A stretch of DNA of 64,000 nucleotides from Sulfurisphaera ohwakuensis (GTDB lineage Archaea > Thermoproteota > Thermoprotei_A > Sulfolobales > Sulfolobaceae): contig NZ_CP045484.1 in the NCBI RefSeq assembly GCF_009729055.1, positions 930,001 to 994,000 on the forward strand. The letters are read 5' to 3'. Positions within the stretch are counted from its first letter, which is position 1; every line of letters starts with the position of its first letter. Shown here piece by piece: positions 35,900 to 43,809 of the stretch. The notes under the pieces were generated by a model. That model worked only from the letters and a program-made list of their open reading frames with translations. It had not been told where the DNA came from and did not search any database. The translations under genes and the position numbers were made by a program.

Positions 35900-35945
35900 C
35901 TCAATAAGTTGGGGACAATGTGAGCTACCTCGCCCTGAAGGGCTA
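35900..35945 (-). other. Right end / guide-RNA-like end of the tnpB element
   Basis: The stretch gagctacctcgccctgaagg followed by gctaggcttcctg directly abuts the tnpB end and has a palindromic core (GCCCTgAAGGGC). This matches the conserved ends of Sulfolobales IS200/IS605 elements, which form hairpins for transposition and the scaffold of the omega RNA. Confidence 0.55.
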
Positions 35946-37142
35946 GGCTTCCTGATTCATAGCCCCACCTTGCCCATAACTTTTCGCCATGGGTAGAGGG
36001 CGGAGCTCCACAGGCACTAAGGATGGCTCCCACCCCGATCTCCTTAGAATGTTTAAAGAAGCATTATAGTCACGGTCCCCAACCCAACCACATTTAGGGC
36101 AAATGAAGATACGATCAGAAAGACTTAGATCCTTTTTCACATACCCACATTTGGCACAAGTTTTTGAAGTATACGCTGGGTTTACCAAGACTAACTTCTT
36201 ACCGTATTTTTCAAGTTGATATCTTATCATCTCCTTGAATTCGTGGAATGCTATATCATGTAACCTCATCCTCAACTTCCTCTCCGACTTGTCAACAAGC
36301 TGTTTAACATCTATATCCTCCATTACTACAACATCATAATGTTGTGCGAACCACTTGCCCAACTTCATGTAAAGATCTTCCCTCAAGTTCTTCAAGTATT
36401 CATAAGCCCTAGCTAACTTCACTTTTACCTTAAACCAGTTCTTTGAAAGAAACTTCTTCCTTGAAAGAGCCTTGTGGAGTCTCCTTAACTTTACTAACGC
36501 CTTCTCATATGGTTTCAAGTTGGGGAAATAGTACCCATCACTCGTAGTTAGGAGTTTCTCAATCCCAACATCTATGGCTACTACTTTGTTCGTTTTTTTC
36601 CAGTTGAGGAAACTCAGCTATGAAGGAGATATACACTCGCTCTGAACGTGTTAGCTTAACTACCACCCTCTTAACCTTATCTAGCGGGAAGTCCCTATGC
36701 ACTACCACCTTGAACACACCGAGGTTTGCTAACCTCAAAAGTACCAGCTTCTTCTTGTTCCTCCTACTCTTATTTCTCTTGTTCCTACTATCTTCCACCC
36801 ACTTTGCGGGTAAACGAGGGAGTAGTACTTATGTGGTTTCTTCTCCTTAGGGAAACGTGCTAGACTTTTGAAGAATCTATCCCTAGCCTCGTAATAACGG
36901 TCGGCGATTTGCTGTACTACTTGGGAGTATAGCTGTTGGTACTCCTCATCTTGTTTTCTCAGATCCAGAGTGAGCTGTCTTAACTCTGTTTGTGTGAGAC
37001 CTTTTCCATCCCTCTGGTAGAAATAGATATCTGCCCAGCGTAGGGTATTATATATCTCACATGCTAACTTCAACTGGGCTTTTAACGCCCTAAATGTTTG
37101 CTCGTTAGCATATGCACGGAAGCGGAACCCTACGCTAGGCAT
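35943..37142 (-). pseudogene. tnpB: TnpB (IS200/IS605 family OrfB) broken by two frameshifts
   Basis: Three frames cover a single RNA-guided nuclease gene of about 400 codons. The N-terminal part is 37142 to about 36760 ([15 protein letters not shown]...[14 protein letters not shown]). The frame then shifts near the gtaggaggaac tract to one ending at 36559 ([20 protein letters not shown]...EFPQLEKN). A second shift in an A-run near 36595 restores a frame carrying RuvC-I 'VVAIDVG', RuvC-II 'VVMEDIDV', the zinc finger CAKCG...CPKCG and RuvC-III '[11 protein letters not shown]', to 35943. All catalytic residues remain, so the inactivation is recent. No tnpA adjoins. The element lies between hypB and the group 1g operon end. 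Confidence 0.85.
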
Positions 37143-37267
37143 TAACAGAATGTTTATGAGTGAGTTAAAAAAATGTTTCTACAAAGGAGACTATTCATCC
37201 CAGTCTCAGAGAGGCGAGGTTTTCCGTCCCCTTTAAACCCCAATTTCTATAAGTTTCCTCTGAAAAA

Positions 37268-37672
37268 TTACGTTAGGGACAGCTTGTCTAGTATCTCCTT
37301 AGGTATTTCAACAGATTTCCAGATCTTTGGATTAATTGCAACCTGTATTAAATATCCTTCAGTAGTTAGATCACCTTTATTCAATATTTTCAAATCAAAT
37401 CTTATAACCTTCTTTGAAAGTAACTTAACGCTAAGTAACACTGTTAATCTATCCCCTAGTTTTACAGGCTTATGGTAAACAGCATGAGATTCAACCATCA
37501 CAAACCAAAGTTCTTCATTAACGTTAGGATAAGGTATTCCTACTTTCTCGTTAAAGAATTTTTCAATAGTGTTTGTAAAGAAACGATAATATGCAGCATA
37601 ATGTGCTATACCTTGTGCATCTGTATCATAAATCCTTACCACGTCCTCAAATACGTATTCCAGATTTTGCAT
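37268..37672 (-). CDS. 4HBT-family acyl-CoA thioesterase (YbgC/FadM-like)
   Basis: A 134-residue hotdog-fold protein. The catalytic motif 'VRIYDTDAQGIAHYAAYYRFF' has the Asp and the following His/Tyr of YbgC-type thioesterases; 'PVKLGDRLTVLLSVKLL' and the central strand 'VMVESHAVYHKP' complete the fold. It is expected to hydrolyse short-chain or aromatic acyl-CoA in the cytoplasm. It is the last gene on the minus strand after the group 1g hydrogenase accessory genes; a link with hydrogenase is not evident. Confidence 0.85.
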   Translation of the reverse strand: MQNLEYVFEDVVRIYDTDAQGIAHYAAYYRFFTNTIEKFFNEKVGIPYPNVNEELWFVMVESHAVYHKPVKLGDRLTVLLSVKLLSKKVIRFDLKILNKGDLTTEGYLIQVAINPKIWKSVEIPKEILDKLSLT

Positions 37673-37741
37673 AAATATATTTTTTCGCTCTCTGTAAAAT
37701 GATTTTGGTTATATAGAGAGAAAGAGCTAATATAGGCTTAT

Positions 37742-38374
37742 CTAAATTTTCTTCTTTATTAAATATTTTATTTCTCCTTTCCTCAACAGGTTAATGTCTC
37801 CTAAAGTTCTTATAACTTTACCATTGTTAAAAGATATTCTAACTATTGTATCACCATCAGATAAAACTAATTCTGTTTCTGAATTTACACTCTCAATTGA
37901 CGCTAGATCTATCACATCTTTAAATTTATCATCCTTAATTACACCCTCTTTTATTACTATCATGTTTAATTCACTTAATTCTTCAAAGATCTTATCATTT
38001 AGGTTTTCAAGGAATTTCTGTGCTTCTCTCCTTACATAAAACTCAAATGGTCCTTGATATTTGAAAATAATTATTACTTTTGTACTTTGCTTTATACTTG
38101 CTAAAAAGTGTGTGAGTTGTGCATGTATTCTAGGTATACTATCTCTATTTACTAAATATGTTATCTCATTAGTAGATTTCTGAAAGATCCTTATAACTTC
38201 AAAGTCTACAGAGAACAACCATTTTAATGTTACTTTAAACGTATTCTCATTAATTTGATGGATCTCTTTAAAATATGGTATGTATTTCATGATATTACGA
38301 GGATTCATAAAATAGGATAATAGTAAATCTAATGATTTATTAATCATAATTTCTTTTTTAACTTCAAGCATCAA
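37742..38374 (-). CDS. SRPBCC/CoxG-like protein in the hydrogenase operon
   Basis: A 210-residue protein. The first 145 residues look like a START/SRPBCC domain: 'VKKEIMINKSLDLLLSYFMNPRNIMKYIPYFKEI' matches the beginning of CoxG-type domains, and the later long helix 'EAQKFLENLNDKIFEELSEL' the closing helix. About 65 extra residues follow. CoxG proteins recruit CO-dehydrogenase to the membrane, so this may help localise or mature the hydrogenase. The domain call is moderate. Confidence 0.5.
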   Translation of the reverse strand: MMLEVKKEIMINKSLDLLLSYFMNPRNIMKYIPYFKEIHQINENTFKVTLKWLFSVDFEVIRIFQKSTNEITYLVNRDSIPRIHAQLTHFLASIKQSTKVIIIFKYQGPFEFYVRREAQKFLENLNDKIFEELSELNMIVIKEGVIKDDKFKDVIDLASIESVNSETELVLSDGDTIVRISFNNGKVIRTLGDINLLRKGEIKYLIKKKI

Positions 38375-38427
38375 TATATATTCTGTTAAGAAAAAATAAA
38401 AATTTTATTAGGTTTATCTTAAATTTA

Positions 38428-39062
38428 TTATTTTAACTTTTTAACAACTTCTCTTAATTTTTCGTAAGTCTCTATTTCAATTTTACTAGCATTTTTAAAA
38501 AGACTAATATAAAAGTCAACTGAAATATTCAGATTCGAATATGGTAATCCTAGCTTTTCAGCTTCAGATTTATACATTACTTTAGGAATGTTAGACGTTA
38601 ATTCTCTAATCTTGACATAACTAAAATCAGTCTTATGATCTTTACCACACTCAGCTATTAACTTCTTTTGAAATAATTTGGAAGATAAATCAAAGGAGTT
38701 TATTGCTATAACTTTTTCTTCACATATATTCTTAGATAAAGTAATTACTATTTGCTCACTAATAATTTTCTCATTATGAATTATTAAATCCCATTCCTTA
38801 AGTGTTTTTATAACATAGTAAGGAGCAATAATAATACTAGGTTTAGATATAGAAATCACTAATTTTCCAAATCTTATTTTATCATTAAATATTTGGGCTA
38901 ATATAACTTCTGAAGGAACATATTCGATTAAATATCTAGCAGTTGGAATAGTAGATATAATATTAACAATTTCGTCTTCTATAGTCCAAAAATTATAGTT
39001 CGATATTAGTAATAGATTGTACGGAATTTCACCAACTATATCGAAAATTTTATCATTATCAT
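38428..39062 (-). pseudogene. Hydrogenase accessory gene with a probable frameshift near its start
   Basis: The frame ending at 38428 is open and coding-like upstream of its first normal start (GTG at 38859): it continues back through FGKLVISISK, VPSEVILAQIFND and IFDIVGEIPYNLLLISNYNF to about 39050. The expected start, ATG at 39062, overlaps the stop of the protease gene in the usual ATGA way, but from it the frame hits a stop after eight codons. One missing base in the AAAATTTT run (about 39046-39053) would join them into a protein of about 210 residues. It is either a true mutation, a sequencing error, or programmed. If only the GTG is used, the protein has 143 residues. No family is recognised; two cysteines, one in NICEEK and one in AECGKD. 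Confidence 0.6.
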
Positions 39063-39601
39063 TTGTTAGATCCAGAATCCTTTATCACCAGCTTAAGTTT
39101 TTCTATTGTTTTTTGCGTATCAAACTCAATCCCAAATTTCTTTAAAAAATTATATAAAGAGGTAACAATTTGATCTAATTTACTCATTAGTTCATCAGAT
39201 ATACCCATTTTTACATCTAAAACATAAGGCTTGCACCCAAAGACATACACTTCTGGTGTATAACCTAAAATCCTTAAGGTAGTAATTACACTTTGAATTC
39301 CTAGGCCATGAGAACCAGAATATTGAAAGTCAACAACAGTAGAAGTTATTTCCTCACTATCTATTTCTTGATCCATTTTTGTTATAAAAATATCTTTGTT
39401 ATCTTCCAACATTATTGCATCTATTAGTATAATAACATCATAGTCTTTTAATATTTCTAATGATGATATTCCTGAAGCGCCTAAGTCAATAACATCACAA
39501 CCCTTAACATTTCCTTCTAATGCCTCTGCTAAATAAGACCCGAAACCATCATCACCCATTAACCTATTACCTATTCCTACAATTGCTATTCTCCTCATCA
39601 A
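39059..39601 (-). CDS. Hydrogenase maturation protease (HupD/HyaD family)
   Basis: A 180-residue Ni-dependent endopeptidase that removes the C-terminal peptide of the large subunit after Ni insertion. It has '[14 protein letters not shown]' (Asp at the Ni-binding Glu16 position of HybD), 'VIILIDAIM' (Asp) and 'SGSHGLGIQ' (His), so all metal ligands are present. It lies in the group 1g operon and presumably processes HynL, which has a 34-residue tail. It overlaps the upstream gene by 4 bases and the following reading frame likewise. Confidence 0.92.
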   Translation of the reverse strand: MMRRIAIVGIGNRLMGDDGFGSYLAEALEGNVKGCDVIDLGASGISSLEILKDYDVIILIDAIMLEDNKDIFITKMDQEIDSEEITSTVVDFQYSGSHGLGIQSVITTLRILGYTPEVYVFGCKPYVLDVKMGISDELMSKLDQIVTSLYNFLKKFGIEFDTQKTIEKLKLVIKDSGSNK

Positions 39602-40404
39602 AAATCACGCCAATATTTCTCGCCTTCCGGTATGGGTTTCCAACTTAGTTTTTTAGGATAATTCATAATTCTTCCATGAAGTTTAACAAGTCTTGAAATA
39701 ACTGGTGCTAACTCTTCTCTTTCTTTGACCTCATCTGCAATTAACCTTCCTATTAAATCCCTTGCTTTTAATAAATTATCTGTAACATCTTTCCATAATC
39801 CCCAATCAGATGACGTTAGTTCAACTATCTTATTGCCTTCCACATTAAATTTTAAGAGTAAAGCTATAACGTCTGATAAATGTTTATCTAATGTGAAGTG
39901 AATTTGTAACTTTGATAAAAGTAAATCTTCTTCACTGAATGTAAATTCTGAATTCCAGTCAACAGGAATTATATGGCTAAATCTCATTTCATTAAAGTAA
40001 TAAACTTTAACGACTTTCTCTTCTTTAAAAAACATTCCAGCCACATCGCCCATAGTTTTTTCCAAGTGGAAGTATGGTGTATATTCTAGGCTATACATTA
40101 TTTGCTTAAACTTATCCCTATCTTCATTTCTTACTAAAAAATTAATATCTTGTGGTCCACTTCTTCTATATAGTTGAATAATTTGAGATGCTAATGGGTT
40201 ATCTTTTACTTTATGATAAACTCCTATGGAACCATAAAGTAGTATTCTCACATTTTCTTTTTTACATGCGTCATATATTCTTCTCGCTTCAGTTAGATAG
40301 TCTTCAAACATTTTATTTACATCAACTTTTCTTGTTTGGATGTCAAAGGGAGTTATACCAGACATCATAATTATATTGTTCTTAGTAATATATAATCTTA
40401 TCAT
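39598..40404 (-). CDS. Nucleotidyltransferase-fold-like protein in the hydrogenase operon
   Basis: A 268-residue protein. 'RILLYGSIGVYHKV' followed by 'RRSGPQDINFLVRNEDRDKFKQIM' resembles the G-S and D-x-D region of nucleotidyltransferase-fold proteins (AbiEii/MNT-like), though the second acidic residue is replaced by Asn in DIN. 'HIIPVDWNSEF' could be the third strand. Function in hydrogenase biogenesis is unknown. The gene overlaps the protease gene by 4 bases. Confidence 0.5.
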   Translation of the reverse strand: MIRLYITKNNIIMMSGITPFDIQTRKVDVNKMFEDYLTEARRIYDACKKENVRILLYGSIGVYHKVKDNPLASQIIQLYRRSGPQDINFLVRNEDRDKFKQIMYSLEYTPYFHLEKTMGDVAGMFFKEEKVVKVYYFNEMRFSHIIPVDWNSEFTFSEEDLLLSKLQIHFTLDKHLSDVIALLLKFNVEGNKIVELTSSDWGLWKDVTDNLLKARDLIGRLIADEVKEREELAPVISRLVKLHGRIMNYPKKLSWKPIPEGEKYWRDF

Positions 40405-40412
40405 TCAATTTT

Positions 40413-40973
40413 TTAAATTTTTAATTTATCTAATAAATCTTGTAGATCTCGTAACAAGGAAGAAATATTAATATAGTCTTGTGATCTCTTAATAAGTCTA
40501 ATACGTTTATCTATCTGAACTGTAGTGAAATTCCTTGAGATCATTTTAAAATCTTGGTCGTTAGTTATGATTATTCCATAATTGGTTACATTTCCAATTA
40601 ATGGGAGCACGGAAGGAATATTTAAATTAATTTTCTTATTATTATAATCACTTTCTAGTTCTAAGTAAACTTCATAACACCATACGATATCTTCTAATTT
40701 CAGAGAAAATTTTTCCTTTAAGTATATTAGAAAATATTCAACCCATTTTTGAACTTCATCACCAGTAAAAATAATTTGCTTAACAAAATTGTTATTTCTC
40801 TCATCTAACATTAAATTTACATTAGTATTGCCAATCTTGAATTCTAGTGAATTAGTCATAAAAATTGTACTAAAAAGATTTTGTGGAAGAGGCCTTACAA
40901 AGTTAATAGAGTAGACAAGATCCCTTATTTTCGAATTCTTTTCAAAACTTCTTTCTTCATCATTTCCTTGCAT
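40413..40973 (-). CDS. Unknown hydrogenase-operon protein
   Basis: A 186-residue soluble alpha/beta protein (SLEFKIGNTNVNLMLDERNN..., ending LLRDLQDLLDKLKI). No motif is recognised. It overlaps the gene before it by 49 bases and is followed after 8 bases by the nucleotidyltransferase-like gene, so it is surely cotranscribed. Confidence 0.6.
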   Translation of the reverse strand: MQGNDEERSFEKNSKIRDLVYSINFVRPLPQNLFSTIFMTNSLEFKIGNTNVNLMLDERNNNFVKQIIFTGDEVQKWVEYFLIYLKEKFSLKLEDIVWCYEVYLELESDYNNKKINLNIPSVLPLIGNVTNYGIIITNDQDFKMISRNFTTVQIDKRIRLIKRSQDYINISSLLRDLQDLLDKLKI

Positions 40974-41371
40974 ATTTTACCCCATTCACTAATTTCTCCT
41001 TCTTCATTTATAACTTCACATTCAATAACTGTTAAATTTGAAGGAAGGGCTCCTAAGACTCTCGCCATTCGTAAAAAACTATCCACGTCCATATAATATG
41101 CCTTTAGGTTAGAATATACATCAAGAAAATCTGAAAAAACACTGTCTTCAAATTCAGGCTTATAAATCCTTAATTCTTGTTTACCTCTTTTTTCACTCGC
41201 TAAAAGAATAAGATTATCAATATCAAGTTCAGATAAAAAAGTGGATGCCTTAATAGCTCCTAAACTGAAATCAATTACATCTATATTTTCTTTTCTTAAT
41301 TCTTCCATTACTAGTAATGGTATTTGGTAATCTCCCTTATACCAATAACCTATTGATCCGATTTTTGGCAT
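40925..41371 (-). CDS. Degenerate maturation-protease-like protein
   Basis: A 148-residue protein whose strand order matches HupD-type proteases: 'KIGSIGYWYKGDYQIPLLVMEEL' in the place of '[21 protein letters not shown]', then 'IDVIDFSLGAI', then 'LILLASEKRGKQE' in the place of 'LILIDAIM', then 'MARVLGALPSNLTVIECEV' in the place of the HGLG helix and final strand. The Ni-binding acidic residues and the His are lost (N-R-L-M-G-D-D becomes Y-W-Y-K-G-D-Y; the Asp becomes Ala; the His is missing). If the match holds it is a non-catalytic paralog, perhaps a chaperone of the large-subunit tail. Confidence 0.5.
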   Translation of the reverse strand: MPKIGSIGYWYKGDYQIPLLVMEELRKENIDVIDFSLGAIKASTFLSELDIDNLILLASEKRGKQELRIYKPEFEDSVFSDFLDVYSNLKAYYMDVDSFLRMARVLGALPSNLTVIECEVINEEGEISEWGKICKEMMKKEVLKRIRK

Positions 41372-41667
41372 TTCCTCAACCCTTTAGGCTTTATAGCTTG
41401 AGCAATCTGCCATAATATATCCTCCGGGTTTTCAATATTTAATGGAGTCATGTTAGAAGCTATTGAGGTTAGTCTCCTTCTTTCATCAATTAAACTTCCA
41501 CCTTCCTTTAATTCAATATTTATATTATATTCCTTCAATATTTCTTTTAAAATTAAGAGAGAATCTTCTCTTGAAACTTTTATAGGATATATTATCTTTT
41601 TTGTTTCCTCTTCTATGTCTTTTATTATTTTATCAACGCCTAAAAAACGAAATAAAAAATCACTCAT
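41350..41667 (-). CDS. Small unknown hydrogenase-operon protein
   Basis: A 105-residue charged, mainly helical protein (MSDFLFRFLGVDKIIKDIEE..., ending GLRKCQKSDQ). It overlaps isp2 by 4 bases (ATGA) and the next gene by 22, so it is part of the operon. No family is recognised. Confidence 0.6.
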   Translation of the reverse strand: MSDFLFRFLGVDKIIKDIEEETKKIIYPIKVSREDSLLILKEILKEYNINIELKEGGSLIDERRRLTSIASNMTPLNIENPEDILWQIAQAIKPKGLRKCQKSDQ

Positions 41668-42941
41668 ACCTTTATACCCCTATCTATAAGTTCAGTGAAA
41701 TACACTACTTTAAAATCAGCTTGCTTCTCTCTAACAGCATTTTCTAAGGATAACTTACAATTTGGATCAAACACTATAACACTTTTACCTCCCCATCTCT
41801 TCAATTGCGTAATTACGTAATTCCTTACTTTTCTAACTATATCCTTCTTCTCTTCAATCAATTCTAAATGATGCGGACAAGTATATAGTTTGTCTGATGA
41901 AGGACTCTCCTTAGGTTCAATAAATTGTGGTGCAGTTAACCTTAATATCTCTCTTGGTGGTTCTTCTACTCCTCCTAATCTACTCAGGAATTCTGAATAA
42001 TGAACAGTTGTAGGTGAAGCTATGTCAGCTTTTTCTAACTTTACTTTTCCTTGTTTATACATATCATATACGTTCTTAGTTAAATGTTCAACTGGTAATG
42101 GAGGATTCTCTTTTATACTTTTAGGTCCTTGCCATCTTAACCAGAAATAGGCAGAACCATCAGTAGTTATTATTTTCTTCACGTTTAATTCCTTAGCAAC
42201 ACTATATGTGTTTTCTAATAGCTCTCTACCTGTCTCAAAATCTCCTACGAAATATGCATAGTATCCAGGATCACTGACTTTAGAACTAACTGTTACACTT
42301 ATTTTTAATTTATTAAATATATTTAACACTGAACTTAATACATTATTATCTTGAATTTCTAATGGTGATGGAACAAATAATACCTCACTACCTTTCTTAT
42401 CAACATTAAAACCTATTTTGCTGGCAATTTCGCTCCACTTACCCATATCTATGCCCAAAGCGTTCTTTATCTCTTTAGAATTCTTAGACAATTTTTCAGC
42501 ACTTTCGTAATTAAATCCAGAGTAATGAAGTATTCTTCTCATTAAAAGTGCTGTATACCAATTAGGTACTTCCATTGGAGATGTAAAAGTACATGCACCA
42601 CATGCGGTACAATCATATGCAGATTCCGTCCAATGAGTAAACTCTTTACCACTTATTTTTCTCAGTCTTAGGTACCTAGCTACTATACCATAAGCAGTAT
42701 AGAACATTGAATATAATTTGTTAATTTCATAGGTCCTCCATGCTGGGACATCATAAAATTTCTTAGTCTCTAACCAGAATGGACAACTATAGCTACATAT
42801 TCCACATCTCATACAATTTTCAATACCCATTACATCAGAGGGCGATAGTTCATCTAGGGATCTTGAAGCTAATTTTCTATTTATTTCAATCTTACCTTTA
42901 CTCACTCTAAATCCCCCACATTTAAACTCTTCTTTTACCAT
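41664..42941 (-). CDS. isp2: Isp2, HdrD/DsrK-like iron-sulfur protein of the hydrogenase
   Basis: A 425-residue cytoplasmic-side Fe-S protein thought to carry electrons between the hydrogenase membrane arm and quinone or a sulfur enzyme. Its first [4Fe-4S] motif 'CMRCGICSYSCPF' is complete. The second, 'CTACGACTFTSP', has Ser in place of the fourth Cys. The C-terminal half has the HdrD-like fold, but typical CCG motifs are replaced by 'TCPHHLEL' and 'FDPNCKLSL'. The start is taken at 42941 (MVKEEFKCGG); the open frame continues 25 codons upstream into isp1. It overlaps isp1 by 20 bases. Confidence 0.85.
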   Translation of the reverse strand: MVKEEFKCGGFRVSKGKIEINRKLASRSLDELSPSDVMGIENCMRCGICSYSCPFWLETKKFYDVPAWRTYEINKLYSMFYTAYGIVARYLRLRKISGKEFTHWTESAYDCTACGACTFTSPMEVPNWYTALLMRRILHYSGFNYESAEKLSKNSKEIKNALGIDMGKWSEIASKIGFNVDKKGSEVLFVPSPLEIQDNNVLSSVLNIFNKLKISVTVSSKVSDPGYYAYFVGDFETGRELLENTYSVAKELNVKKIITTDGSAYFWLRWQGPKSIKENPPLPVEHLTKNVYDMYKQGKVKLEKADIASPTTVHYSEFLSRLGGVEEPPREILRLTAPQFIEPKESPSSDKLYTCPHHLELIEEKKDIVRKVRNYVITQLKRWGGKSVIVFDPNCKLSLENAVREKQADFKVVYFTELIDRGIKV

Positions 42942-43809
42942 ATACACTACCAGCAAACCCTTTCTGTACATAATACCAGAACATATGGAAGGCTTTACTA
43001 AATGGTGTATACCCAATAAATATTCCCACTAGAGCTATATGTAAACCATACCAGTTTGCTTGATTTGGTATTCCTAGATATGGGAATGACCAGTCGTATG
43101 CAGCTCCTAATCCAGTAACTATGATTGCAGCTAGTAAGATTAAGAATACATAATCTCCAACACTACTTATAACTCTATGCCTTGTTGCGTCATCAATGAC
43201 CCTAGTTACTATATAACCTACTAGACCGGCTAAAGCCAATAATGCCATAAAACTACCATTAACAATTACAGATAATATACCCCATGGGGATATGGTATTT
43301 GTAGCTACCTCGGCTGAATTCCACGCACCTACTGGATTTAAGATACCACCGTGGGTAAATGAAGAGGAACCTAAAACGCCTAACTGATACCCAGATGTAA
43401 ATGATTCTGGAACCGAAGCTGGCATCAGCCAACCTAGAATATTTTGAATTCCAGTTAACCCACTAAAGATATAATTCCATGCTATTATATGAATACCCAC
43501 TACTATAATTAATCCTAGTATAAAGATATGGTTAAAGATCGTCTCTATAATAAGTAGCGGATCCCTTCTCGCTGCTCTTCCAAATGGTCTAGGAATAGCA
43601 CTTACAGCTTCTTTAAACTCCCTAGTAAATCCTACTTCCCCTTTAACGCTAGCTCTTGAAAATAAAAATTCTCTAGCTATTCTATAAATTACGCCGAACA
43701 CAAAAAATACTATTCCCAATGGAAAAATTACGTTTAACCCCCACCAATAAAGGCTTAATGGAGTGCTTGGACCCCCGTTAGCACCTATTGCCGCATGAAC
43801 TACTATCAA
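42922..43809 (-). CDS. isp1: Isp1, cytochrome b-like membrane subunit of the hydrogenase
   Basis: A 295-residue NarI/DsrM-like protein with five transmembrane helices (for example VIFPLGIVFFVFGVIYRIAR, ILGLIIVVGIHIIAWNYIF, FMALLALAGLVGYIVTRVI, YVFLILLAAIIVTGLGAAY, LHIALVGIFIGYTPFSKAF). Histidines in helices (IFNHIFIL, VGIHIIAW, GLHIAL, AFHMF) can bind two b hemes. It takes electrons from HynS on the outside and passes them to the quinone pool or Isp2. It starts one base before the end of hynL. Confidence 0.9.
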   Translation of the reverse strand: MIVVHAAIGANGGPSTPLSLYWWGLNVIFPLGIVFFVFGVIYRIAREFLFSRASVKGEVGFTREFKEAVSAIPRPFGRAARRDPLLIIETIFNHIFILGLIIVVGIHIIAWNYIFSGLTGIQNILGWLMPASVPESFTSGYQLGVLGSSSFTHGGILNPVGAWNSAEVATNTISPWGILSVIVNGSFMALLALAGLVGYIVTRVIDDATRHRVISSVGDYVFLILLAAIIVTGLGAAYDWSFPYLGIPNQANWYGLHIALVGIFIGYTPFSKAFHMFWYYVQKGFAGSVYGKRRV

